Positions 1-7,724 of a stretch of DNA of 64,000 bases are shown here, in pieces. Source of the stretch: Azospirillum brasilense. GTDB taxonomy: Bacteria > Pseudomonadota > Alphaproteobacteria > Azospirillales > Azospirillaceae. Position numbers and translations under genes: made by a program. Within the stretch, counting starts at the first letter, position 1; each line of letters starts with the position of its first letter. Where the stretch lies: assembly GCF_022023855.1 (NCBI RefSeq), contig NZ_CP059449.1:62001-126000 (forward strand), given 5' to 3'. The notes beneath the pieces are model-generated. The model made no database searches and had not been told where the DNA came from. It worked only from the letters and a program-made list of their open reading frames with translations.

Positions 1-4
1 ACCC

Positions 5-931
5 TCAGCGCGGCTGCAGGACGCCGATCTCCGCCAATGCCGCGCGGTTACGGGTGACGGCGGCGGCCAGATGGCGCAAATGCTGCTGCTGAAGGGCCGG
101 ATTGGCGAAGGTGCGCAGATAGCCCTTCAGCACATGCTCCCCGAAGTTCAACGAGAGGTCGGCGTCCAGGTGATGCCCCTTCCGGGAGGTGGCGTGGACG
201 ACCATCACCGGATGCCCGCCGAGGAAGAAGCCATGACGATTCCGCGGGTCCGGCATCGTCACGTCGGCCAGAGGAGCGTCATAGACCTGCCACAGGCGCG
301 CGTCGAGCACCTCCACGCAGGCGGGATCGGGATGGACCAGCGCGTTCAGCACATTCTGTTCCCACAGCGCGTGCTGCGCCACGCTGCGGCAGATCACCGC
401 CCATTGCGCCAGCAACCCGCGCGACACCCACAGCATCAGCGCCGACATCAGATACGGCGAGTCCGGGTCGATCCCACGGTCCCGCATCAGGCGTTCCGCC
501 GGCGTGACGTAATGGCCGCCGCTGTGCAGTTCGTCCATCATCCCGCCGAAGGTCATGCGGTCCACCGTGTCGGTGGTGGCGAGCGCCTTGCCGGAGCGCC
601 GGAGGTCATCCGCCAGCCGCTCGGCCACGGCGAGGTCGATGGCTCCCGCCATCATGTCGGCGTCCAGCCACAGCAGGCTGTCCCACGCCTCGCCCGCGCA
701 ATATTCCGACAGGTGCCCCTTGCACAGATAGGGATGCGCGTCCGCCGGCAGGATCTTCGGGCGGTCGAGCAGCAGGCCGGCGGCGCGCAGGTAATCGCGC
801 TGACCGTCGGTCAGGCCGAAATCGCAGACGCGCACCCGCTCCAGCGGAAAACGCCCCGTCAGCCCCTCCAGAAAGGCCAGCGTGGTGATGAAATAGCGCG
901 CGTTGGCGCCGGTCACGCACAGTGTGTTCAT
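5..931 (-). CDS. GT8-like glycosyltransferase (nucleotide-sugar transferase fold)
   Basis: The 308-residue protein begins MNTLCVTGAN and carries a DxD-type motif in the context LLWLDADMM (about residues 86-94), as expected for a metal- and nucleotide-sugar-binding site of a GT-A fold enzyme. The N-terminal strand followed by alternating helices and the late HATSRKGHH segment also fit a GT8-like transferase. I chose the ATG at 931 because its ATGA overlaps the stop of the upstream TPR-glycosyltransferase gene by 4 bases, which indicates translational coupling. A longer reading frame upstream lacks such support. The acceptor is unknown; the neighbours suggest modification of a surface glycan or flagellin. 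Confidence 0.6.
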   Translation of the reverse strand: MNTLCVTGANARYFITTLAFLEGLTGRFPLERVRVCDFGLTDGQRDYLRAAGLLLDRPKILPADAHPYLCKGHLSEYCAGEAWDSLLWLDADMMAGAIDLAVAERLADDLRRSGKALATTDTVDRMTFGGMMDELHSGGHYVTPAERLMRDRGIDPDSPYLMSALMLWVSRGLLAQWAVICRSVAQHALWEQNVLNALVHPDPACVEVLDARLWQVYDAPLADVTMPDPRNRHGFFLGGHPVMVVHATSRKGHHLDADLSLNFGEHVLKGYLRTFANPALQQQHLRHLAAAVTRNRAALAEIGVLQPR

Positions 932-2598
932 GGTCGATCCTGCAAGGGGTCCTTCAGCGCCGCCAGATCGCGGCGCAGCCGTTCCACCGGCTCCGTCCAG
1001 TCGCCGAACAGGGATTGGCGATAGAGGCGCGCCGTTGGGTACCAGGGCGAATCCACCCGCCCGCACATCCAACGCCACTCCGCCCCCTGGTCGAGCAGCA
1101 CCGCCACCGGCTTCCCCAGCGCCCCGGCAAGGTGGGCCACGGCGGTGCAGGGGCTGATCACGATGTCCAGCGCCTGGATCGCCGCGGCGGTGTCCGCGAA
1201 ATCGCGAAGCTCCGTCCCCAGGTCAAGGAACGGGCCGAGCGGGGTGTGGCGCTCAAGGTCCGCGCGCCCGTTGGCGACCTGGAGCAGCACCGTCGTCAAG
1301 CCGGGAACGCCGGTCAGCGGCAGCACCGCCCCCAGCCCCGGCGAGCGTTGGCGGTGATAGGGAAAGGCGACCGAACCGTGCCAGACCAGCCCCGCTTTCA
1401 CCCCGCGCAGCCCGGCCAGCCGGTCCGCCCAACGCCGCGACGCCGCGTCGGGCGCCCGCAGATAAGGAACGGCGGCGGGCACGCTGTCCAGATCGGTGCC
1501 CATCCGGTGGATCAGGCTCATGATGGGGATTTGGACGTCGTGGGCCGGTGGCGGTCCGTCGAGGCCGGACAGGTCGTCCACCAGCTCCGACGCGCGGAAC
1601 AGGTCGAGCAAACCCTCCGGCCCGTGGAAGACCACGCGCATCCCCTGGGCTCGCAGCAGCGGGGCGTAGCGGATGAACTGGATGGCGTCGCCATAACCAC
1701 GGTCGGCGTGGATCAGCAGCGTCCGGCCCGGCTGAACCCGACCGTCCCAGACAGGCCGGCTGTAAGGTCGCGGCGGCGTGAAAGTGGGCAGGCTCAGCCG
1801 CGCCTCGTAATCCGTCGCTCCGTCGCGCAGGCGCCCGGCGAGCATCCGCAGCGTCCCTCGCCCCGCCCGCGCCGTGTCCATCTCCGGCGACAGCCGCAAA
1901 GCGCGGTCGAAGGCGGCCTCGGCCAGGATAACCGCGTGCCGTCCCAGCCCGGCGAAGCCCAGGTTGGCCCAGTGCTCGGCCGTTGACGGGTCGAGCGTGA
2001 CGGCCCGGCGCAGCGCAGTGCGCGCCTCGTCCTGCCGCCACGCCGCCAGCAGCGCCGCACCCGCCGCACCCCAGGCGGCGGCCGTGCCGCGCAGCACCGC
2101 CAGCCGGACAAAGGCGTCGGCCGCCGCGTCCGGCCGCTCCGCCTTGCCCAGCGCCTCCGCCATGTTGTTCTGGCTGCGGGCGTGGCCGGGGGCCAGGACC
2201 AGAGCGAGCCGGTACAGCACCGCCGCCGCGGCGATATCGCGCGTGCCCAGCCGCAGGTCGCCAAGGTCGCAGGCAAGATCGGGCGACAGCACACCGCGGC
2301 GCACGGCGCCGGCCAGCAGGGCCGCCGCCCGGTCCGCCCGCCCCTGGCGCTTCAGGCATTCCGCTTGGCTGCGCGCGTAGGCGGGGTTCTCCGGCGCGCA
2401 GACGGTGGCCCGGCGGAAGCGCGCCTCGCCTCCCGCAGGATCGCCCGCGGAGACGGCCAGCACGCCCAGGACGTTCCAGGCTTCGCCGTGGCCGGGGACC
2501 AGCGCCAGCGTACGGACGACCCGGCGCTCCGCCCCCGCTCGGTCTCCCCGCTGGAGCGCGGCGGCGCCCGAGCGGAGAAACTCCATCGCGTCGGTCAC
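928..2598 (-). CDS. TPR-repeat protein fused to a GT9-like glycosyltransferase domain
   Basis: This 556-residue protein has tetratricopeptide-like helical repeats over roughly its first 250 residues and a GT9-like (ADP-heptose transferase fold) domain in its second half. The C-terminal part shows the HADRGYGDAIQFIRY segment and the nucleotide-sugar-side motif SPCTAVAHLAGALGKPV, then a DSPWYPTARLYRQ block. The GTG start at 2598 follows a strong AGGAGG Shine-Dalgarno. It is paralogous to the protein at 41204-42970, which shares the same layout and C-terminal block. Such fusions are usually linked to protein or flagellin glycosylation, but the substrate here is not known. Confidence 0.75.
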   Translation of the reverse strand: MTDAMEFLRSGAAALQRGDRAGAERRVVRTLALVPGHGEAWNVLGVLAVSAGDPAGGEARFRRATVCAPENPAYARSQAECLKRQGRADRAAALLAGAVRRGVLSPDLACDLGDLRLGTRDIAAAAVLYRLALVLAPGHARSQNNMAEALGKAERPDAAADAFVRLAVLRGTAAAWGAAGAALLAAWRQDEARTALRRAVTLDPSTAEHWANLGFAGLGRHAVILAEAAFDRALRLSPEMDTARAGRGTLRMLAGRLRDGATDYEARLSLPTFTPPRPYSRPVWDGRVQPGRTLLIHADRGYGDAIQFIRYAPLLRAQGMRVVFHGPEGLLDLFRASELVDDLSGLDGPPPAHDVQIPIMSLIHRMGTDLDSVPAAVPYLRAPDAASRRWADRLAGLRGVKAGLVWHGSVAFPYHRQRSPGLGAVLPLTGVPGLTTVLLQVANGRADLERHTPLGPFLDLGTELRDFADTAAAIQALDIVISPCTAVAHLAGALGKPVAVLLDQGAEWRWMCGRVDSPWYPTARLYRQSLFGDWTEPVERLRRDLAALKDPLQDRP

Positions 2599-2638
2599 GC
2601 GGCCTCCTGGGATGATAATCGAAGCATGATGGGCGTCA

Positions 2639-3304
2639 TCATGGCGGCAGGTCCAGCGCGTTCAAAGCCTCCGCCCAGACCCCGGCGGCGCGGATGGGGT
2701 GGAGGTGGTGATCGCCGGGATTCGGGCTGCGGAATGCCTCGGCGACCAGCCCGGTGTCCGGGTCGGTGATGCGCGGCGTGATGTCGACGAAGGGCAGCCC
2801 GCGCGCCTCCGCCTCGTCGCGGAGGCGCGCGTTGTAGCGGTGGGTCAGTTCGGTGCGCTGGCGCAGGGTGGCGGTGACCTCGTGCCGCGCGCGCGCGACC
2901 TTGCCCTGGGTCTCGCCGTCCCGGATGGTCGGCAGCACCGCCCCGGTCAGCACCAGCGTGGGATAGCCGCCCTCCAGCAGATCGTCCACGAAGGTGGCGC
3001 AGGCGGCCACCGACTCCTCCAACTGCCGCTCGACGCAGTCGCCATGCCTCTGCGCCCGCCACCAGATGACGAAGCCGCAATCGACCTCGCCGAGCTGGAT
3101 CACCGGAATGGCGTTCGGATCGGCGGGCAGCAAGGCGTCCTTGAAGAGAGTGACCGCGTGGGTTTGGCTTTCCGGGTTGCGCAGGCCGATCGAGGTCGCT
3201 CCGGGAATCAGCAGACAGCGCGCCGGCCGGTTGAGCAGGCGAATCGTCGCGGCGATCTCGAAGGATTGCACGTGGCTGTCGCCGAGAAAGTACCAGTCCC
3301 GCAT
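2639..3304 (-). CDS. SGNH-hydrolase-like protein
   Basis: The protein (about 221 residues) begins MRDWYFLGDSH, and GDSH resembles the GDS nucleophile block I of SGNH/GDSL hydrolases. Near the C-terminus GDHHLHP resembles block V, where Asp and His complete the triad. This suggests an esterase or O-acetyl transferase type activity on a carbohydrate, matching the two glycosyltransferase genes downstream on the same strand, 40 bases away. No good Shine-Dalgarno precedes either ATG; I prefer 3304 because it puts GDSH at the usual N-terminal position, but an in-frame ATG at 3334 would add 10 residues. The function is inferred from motifs only. Confidence 0.6.
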   Translation of the reverse strand: MRDWYFLGDSHVQSFEIAATIRLLNRPARCLLIPGATSIGLRNPESQTHAVTLFKDALLPADPNAIPVIQLGEVDCGFVIWWRAQRHGDCVERQLEESVAACATFVDDLLEGGYPTLVLTGAVLPTIRDGETQGKVARARHEVTATLRQRTELTHRYNARLRDEAEARGLPFVDITPRITDPDTGLVAEAFRSPNPGDHHLHPIRAAGVWAEALNALDLPP

Positions 3305-3480
3305 GCCCCATGATCCACGCCACCACCGGCGCATTGTGGAGCGGCGGCGGGGTGGGAGTAAACCGGGAAACGAAGAGTGGGAAGCCTATTTCAACTCATT
3401 GACTTCAGAAGCCACACCGTCTTTTGGCGGGAAGCGCGAGAGGCGGCGGTCGCCCCTCGCAAAGCGCGCCCCTTCCTGCC

Positions 3481-4428
3481 TCAGCTGTCCTTCGGCTTGT
3501 GCGTGTCGCTGATCGGCTGGACGCCGGCGGGCGGCTGGTCCTGCTGCGGCTGGGGCTGCTGCTCCTGCTGCGGCTGCGGGTTCTGCTGGTCCTGCTGTTG
3601 CGGCTCGGGGCGGCGCGGACCGGCCTTGACGTCGTTGTAGACGGCCTCGGCGACGCGCAGCAGGTCCTCCTTGGACATCCGCCCGGCCAGCGCGTAGGCC
3701 AGCGGGCCTTCGACCCAGTAGATGGTCGCCACGTCGCCGTTCTGCGAGAAGCCGAACTTGGCCGGGTTGCCGGAGCGCGGGGCGCCGACGAACAGGGTGA
3801 CGCGCTTGTTCGCCTCGTTCACGTACATGTACTGCGCACCGGCCCCCAGCTCAGTGGGCAGCGACCGCCCGCCGATCAGCCGCAGGCCGACCTTGCCCAG
3901 GTCCGGGCCGAAGACGTCGCGCCCGACGCGCTTGGACAGCCAGCTGTTCAACTCGTCCTGGTTGTCGGCGCCGAGCTCGACCTGGAAGCGCTCGTCGGAG
4001 GTGTAGAAGCGGTGGGCCTGGGTGGCCTCCTCGGCGAAGGTCTGGAGCGTCTGGCGCTGCTGGACGACCGGCGACTGGTCCACCGCGCCGCGGCCCAGCC
4101 AGCCGCCGCCGGCCCCGCCGATGATCAGCATCACCGCCGCGGCCATGCGCACCCAGGAGCGGGCGTGCCAGGGGCCGGCGTTGTCGTTGCCGGGCATGCG
4201 CCCGCGCAGCTTGCCTGTCAGTTCCTCGACCGGGCCGCTGACCGGCTCGCGCAGCACGGGATCGAAGAGTTCGTGCAGCAGCGCGGCCTGGGCGCGGTAA
4301 TCCTCCGCCCGGCGGGCGGCATCCGGGTCGTCGGCCAGCCATCGCTCCACGAAGAGCCGGCGTTCCGGAGCCAGTTGCCCATCCACGTAGGCGTGCAGTT
4401 CGTCGTCCGTTACGCAATGCGCGTTCAT
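3481..4428 (-). CDS. Membrane-anchored anti-sigma factor
   Basis: The 315-residue protein has an N-terminal cytoplasmic zinc-finger-like anti-sigma region (DDELHAYVDGQLAPERR, residues 8-24), one transmembrane helix at about 92-112, and a periplasmic domain ending in a Gln/Pro-rich tail. DDELHAYVDG is the hallmark of anti-sigma factors paired with ECF sigmas. The HxxxCxxC motif of the ZAS family is not visible, so it probably does not bind zinc. Its ATG at 4428 overlaps the sigma stop codon by one base (TGATG), so the pair is co-translated. It should hold the neighbouring sigma factor at the membrane until an envelope signal releases it; the signal is unknown. Confidence 0.8.
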   Translation of the reverse strand: MNAHCVTDDELHAYVDGQLAPERRLFVERWLADDPDAARRAEDYRAQAALLHELFDPVLREPVSGPVEELTGKLRGRMPGNDNAGPWHARSWVRMAAAVMLIIGGAGGGWLGRGAVDQSPVVQQRQTLQTFAEEATQAHRFYTSDERFQVELGADNQDELNSWLSKRVGRDVFGPDLGKVGLRLIGGRSLPTELGAGAQYMYVNEANKRVTLFVGAPRSGNPAKFGFSQNGDVATIYWVEGPLAYALAGRMSKEDLLRVAEAVYNDVKAGPRRPEPQQQDQQNPQPQQEQQPQPQQDQPPAGVQPISDTHKPKDS

Positions 4429-4970
4429 CACTTCACCCGCCTGAGGGCCACCGAGCCCTCGTTCGCCAGCTTCGCCCTGACCGCCTCGCGCGCCCGCGAG
4501 AGGCGCGACATGACGGTCCCGATCGGCACGCCGAGCGTCTCGGCGACCTCCTCGTATTTCAGGCCCTCCAGCGCGACGAGGAGCAGCACCTTGCGCTGTT
4601 CCTCCGGCAGGTCGTCGAGCGCGCGCATCATCTCGCGCAACTCCACACGTTCCTCCTGCCGGGCCGGCGTCACCAGCTTCGACTCGACGCTGTCCACATC
4701 GACCTCGTCGGGCCGCGACGCTTTGGAGCGGACCTGATTGACATGGACGTTGTGCAGGATGGTGAAAAGCCACGCCCGCAGGTTCGTCCCCGCCTTGAAG
4801 GTGTCGGCGCGCGCCACCGCCCGCGTCAACGCCTCCTGCACCAGATCCTCGGCATCCGAACGGTTGCGCAGCAACGCGCGCGCGTAGCGGCGCAGCGACG
4901 CAATGTGGACTTCCAGCTCGACCCCGAACGTGCTCAACCGCGCACCCGATTGTTGCCTCGAAGGCTCCAC
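4428..4970 (-). CDS. ECF-family RNA polymerase sigma factor
   Basis: This 180-residue protein has sigma region 2 (RYARALLRNRSDAEDLVQEA, about residues 28-47, then LRAWLFTILHN) and region 4 (ALDDLPEEQRKVLLLVALEG to GTVMSRLSRAREAVR). Both blocks are complete and typical of ECF sigma factors. The first in-frame start after an upstream stop is the GTG at 4970, which has no clear Shine-Dalgarno; a strong one lies before an out-of-frame ATG at 4992 (see findings). The gene is coupled to the anti-sigma gene downstream. A GGAAT-N17-CGTT element at 5068-5094 could be its own promoter. Target genes cannot be inferred here. Confidence 0.88.
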   Translation of the reverse strand: MEPSRQQSGARLSTFGVELEVHIASLRRYARALLRNRSDAEDLVQEALTRAVARADTFKAGTNLRAWLFTILHNVHVNQVRSKASRPDEVDVDSVESKLVTPARQEERVELREMMRALDDLPEEQRKVLLLVALEGLKYEEVAETLGVPIGTVMSRLSRAREAVRAKLANEGSVALRRVK

Positions 4971-5067
4971 GGACCGCCGGGTGGCGGATCATGGCACTCC
5001 TTCAGGTAGGAACGGGTGGCGCGGCCTCCCAGGGCCGAGCCCCATTCAGGACCCGGTACGCCAGGAT

Positions 5068-5094
5068 GAACGCCCCCCGCTCATCGTTTATTCC
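5068..5094 (-). promoter_or_regulatory. Candidate ECF-type promoter (GGAAT-N17-CGTT)
   Basis: Read on the minus strand, GGAAT (5094-5090) is followed after 17 bases by CGTTC (5072-5068). Alphaproteobacterial ECF promoters commonly read GGAAC-N16/17-CGTT, so this has one mismatch. It lies about 90-100 bases upstream of the sigma factor gene and could give autoregulation or general-stress control. Confidence 0.4.
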
Positions 5095-5260
5095 AGACTT
5101 TGATGCCCGTGCAGCAAAAATTCGGCGGAAAGGTGGCAGGACCGAAAACTGCCCCCTCGGGGCGCAGCCTTGTGGCAAATCGCCGCTGCGCGCGGATAAG
5201 CCCCCGGTTCGGGCGCGCGGCTTGGCACAATCCATTGCACTGCGTCATAAGGGCGGGGCC

Positions 5261-5557
5261 ATGGCACGCCATCACGACACCATCGAGATTTTGGTCACCG
5301 CCCGCCATCTGGAGGCCCAGGGCATCCGCCCGAGCACCCGGATGGTGCGGCTGGCGCTGGGTGGCGGCAGCAACGCGGCCATCGCCCAGGCACTGGCCAT
5401 GGAGGAGCTGACCCCGCTGGAAGAGTTGATCCGGCGGCGGCGCGACCAACTCGATCTCGACATCGCCAACGCCCGCCGCGCGCTGGCGGAACTGGAAGCC
5501 GAGCAGGCCCGGCTGGACGAGCTGGACGATTCCCTGACCGCTCTGGACAAGGCTTAG
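5261..5557 (+). CDS. KfrA N-terminal-like DNA-binding protein
   Basis: This 98-residue protein resembles the KfrA N-terminal domain: a helix-turn-helix pattern ILVTARHLEAQGIRPSTRMV, then LALGGGSNAAIAQAL, matching the family rule of a small residue, RPT-like turn, VR and LGxGS. The last 40 residues (LEELIRRRRDQLDLDIANAR onward) are strongly helical and charged and likely form a short coiled coil for dimerisation. KfrA proteins bind plasmid DNA; chromosomal short versions like this are uncharacterised. The ATG at 5261 sits after AAGGGCGGGGCC; a longer frame extends upstream but shows no conserved sequence. It is divergent from the sigma operon and may share its control region. Confidence 0.6.
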   Translation: MARHHDTIEILVTARHLEAQGIRPSTRMVRLALGGGSNAAIAQALAMEELTPLEELIRRRRDQLDLDIANARRALAELEAEQARLDELDDSLTALDKA

Positions 5558-5570
5558 CCGAAAAAGAATG

Positions 5571-5600
5571 CCCCTCCCCCGGACCGTGCCGGGGGAGGGG
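5571..5600. terminator. GC hairpin terminator between convergent genes
   Basis: CCCCTCCCCC (5571-5580) and GGGGGAGGGG (5591-5600) form a perfect 10-bp stem with a 10-base loop. It lies between the convergent KfrA-like and prpE genes, and an A-rich stretch (GAAAAAGAA) before it would give a U-tract for the minus-strand transcript, so it mainly serves prpE. Confidence 0.7.
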
Positions 5601-5618
5601 CTTCCAATGCAGGACCGG

Positions 5619-7541
5619 TCAGCCGGCCTGATGCGCCTTGGCGTAGCCCAGCGACTGCAGCGCCTCGGCGATCTCCGGCAGAATGCCCGGATCGTCGATG
5701 GTCGCCGGCGTCTTGTAGTCCTGGTTGTCGGCGATCTTCTGCATGGTGCCGCGCAGGATCTTGCCGGAACGGGTCTTCGGCAGGCGCTCCACCACCACGG
5801 CGCGCTTGAAATCGGCGACCGGGCCGATCTGCTCGCGCACCAGCTGCACCACCTCCTTGACGATTTCCTCATGCGGGCGGGTCACGCCGGCCTTCAGGCA
5901 GAGGAAGCCCAGCGGCACCTGCCCCTTCAGGTCGTCGGCCACGCCGATCACCGCGCATTCCGCCACGTCCTTGTGGCTGGCCAGAACCTCTTCCATACCG
6001 CCGGTGGACAGGCGGTGGCCGGCGACGTTGATGATGTCGTCGGTGCGGGCCATGATGTAGACGTAGCCGTCGTCGTCGATGAAGCCCGCGTCACCGGTCT
6101 GGTAATAGCCGGGGTAATCGGACAGGTACGACTTCCTGTAGCGGTCGTCGGCGTTCCACAGCGTCGGCAGCGTGCCCGGAGGAAGCGGCAGCTTCACGCA
6201 GATGGCACCGATGTCGCCGCGCGGCACCTCCTTGTTCTCGGCGTTCAGGATCTGCACGTCCCAGCCCGGCATCGGGCGGGTGGCCGAGCCGTACTTGATC
6301 GGGAAGAGCTGCACGCCCAGCGGGTTGCCGGAGATCGCCCAGCCGGTTTCGGTCTGCCACCAGTGGTCGATGACCGGAACGTTCAGATTGTCTTCGGCCC
6401 AATGCAGCGTGTCGGGGTCCGACCGCTCGCCGGCCAGGAACAAGGCGCGGAAGTGCGACAGGTCGTACTTCTTCAGCAGCTCGGCGTTGGGGTCCTCGCG
6501 CTTGATGGCGCGGAAGGCCGTCGGGGCGGTGAACAGCGTGCCGATCTTGTGCTGCTCGATCACCCGCCAGAAGGTGCCGGCGTCCGGCGTGCCTACCGGC
6601 TTGCCCTCGAACACCACCGTGGTGCAGCCGTGCAGCAGCGGGCCGTAGACGATGTAGGAGTGGCCGACGACCCAGCCCACGTCCGACGCGGCCCAGTACA
6701 CCTCGCCCGGCTCGACGTTGTAGATGTTCTTCATCGTCCACTTCAGCGCCACGGCGTGGCCGCCGTTGTCTCGGATCACGCCCTTCGGCTGGCCCGTGGT
6801 GCCCGAGGTGTAGAGGATGTAGAGCGGGTCGGTCGCGGCGACCGGCACGCACTCCGCCGGTTCGGCCCTGGCGACGGCCTCCGCCCAGTCCACGTCACGG
6901 CCTTCGACCAGGGTCGCGGTTTCCTGCGGCCGCTGGAAGACGATCACGCTCGACGGCTTGTGCTCCGCCTGCTCGATGGCGGCGTCGAGCATCGGCTTGT
7001 ACTTGACGACGCGGTTCGGCTCGATGCCGCAGGAGGCCGAGACGATGGCCTTCGGCCGGGAGTCGTTGATGCGGGTCGCCAGCTCGTGCGGGGCGAAGCC
7101 GCCGAACACCACCGAATGCACCGCGCCGAGACGCGCGCAGGCCAGCATGGCGACCAGCGACTGCGGAATCATCGGCATGTAGAGGATGACGCGGTCGCCC
7201 TTCTCCACGCCCTGGGCGCGCAACGCGCCGGCGAAGCGGGCGACCTGATCCTGGAGTTCGGCGTAGGTGATGGTCTGCACGGTCTTGGTGACCGGGCTGT
7301 CGTAGATGATTGCCGCCTGGGCGCCGCGTCCGGCCTCCACATGGCGGTCGACGGCGTTGTAGCAGGTGTTCAGGACGCCGCCGGTGAACCAGCGGTAGAA
7401 GGGCGCATTGCTGTCGTCCAGCACCTTGTCCCAGCGCTTGATCCAGGTGATGTCTTCCGCCGCCTCGCCCCAAAATCCATCGGGATCGGACAGGGAACGG
7501 GCGTGGATCTGGTTGTAGCGATCGGCCGAGCTTTGGCTCAT
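5619..7541 (-). CDS. prpE: Propionyl-CoA synthetase (propionate-CoA ligase)
   Basis: The 640-residue enzyme belongs to the ANL adenylate-forming family and most resembles PrpE, which turns propionate, ATP and CoA into propionyl-CoA. The phosphate-binding motif YTSGTTGQPKG is at about residues 244-254, WWQTETGWAI forms the adenylate-binding region, and the catalytic lysine sits in KTRSGKILRG near residue 600. Length is close to the usual 630. AAGGGA lies 8 bases before the ATG. It stands alone between its terminator and a 13-base palindrome about 100 bases upstream that could be an operator. Acetyl-CoA synthetase activity is the main alternative, but the sequence looks PrpE-like throughout. 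Confidence 0.88.
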   Translation of the reverse strand: MSQSSADRYNQIHARSLSDPDGFWGEAAEDITWIKRWDKVLDDSNAPFYRWFTGGVLNTCYNAVDRHVEAGRGAQAAIIYDSPVTKTVQTITYAELQDQVARFAGALRAQGVEKGDRVILYMPMIPQSLVAMLACARLGAVHSVVFGGFAPHELATRINDSRPKAIVSASCGIEPNRVVKYKPMLDAAIEQAEHKPSSVIVFQRPQETATLVEGRDVDWAEAVARAEPAECVPVAATDPLYILYTSGTTGQPKGVIRDNGGHAVALKWTMKNIYNVEPGEVYWAASDVGWVVGHSYIVYGPLLHGCTTVVFEGKPVGTPDAGTFWRVIEQHKIGTLFTAPTAFRAIKREDPNAELLKKYDLSHFRALFLAGERSDPDTLHWAEDNLNVPVIDHWWQTETGWAISGNPLGVQLFPIKYGSATRPMPGWDVQILNAENKEVPRGDIGAICVKLPLPPGTLPTLWNADDRYRKSYLSDYPGYYQTGDAGFIDDDGYVYIMARTDDIINVAGHRLSTGGMEEVLASHKDVAECAVIGVADDLKGQVPLGFLCLKAGVTRPHEEIVKEVVQLVREQIGPVADFKRAVVVERLPKTRSGKILRGTMQKIADNQDYKTPATIDDPGILPEIAEALQSLGYAKAHQAG

Positions 7542-7635
7542 GGGGGGCGTCCCTTATATTTTGTTTGGTTCGCGTTTCTCCGCAGCCGCGCAATGAACGT
7601 TCACGCAGCGGCCCCAATCTGCGTCAGATCTGCAT

Positions 7636-7648
7636 CGTTTGGCAAACG
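7636..7648. promoter_or_regulatory. Perfect 13-base palindrome upstream of prpE
   Basis: CGTTTG-G-CAAACG is a perfect inverted repeat of 6-base arms around one base, 95-107 bases upstream of the prpE start and 77-89 bases beyond the esterase stop. Placement and symmetry suggest a regulator binding site. No bound protein is identified. Confidence 0.4.
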
Positions 7649-7724
7649 GCATTCCGGAAGGTGCGGCGGGCTGTCGCACCACTTTGGTGAGTGCCGAACC
7701 CGCCCGCCGCCCTTCCGGCGGGTG

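Noticed and set aside
3481-4992. A single 503-residue protein spanning the sigma and anti-sigma region
   Set aside because: Its first part is a shadow of the sigma gene in another frame without family similarity. The anti-sigma with its own ATG at 4428 explains the conserved part.
7703-7722. CCCGCCG/CGGCGGG hairpin at the 3' end of the esterase gene
   Set aside because: No U-tract on the minus strand, and such GC stems are expected by chance in this genome; left out of the annotation as too weak.
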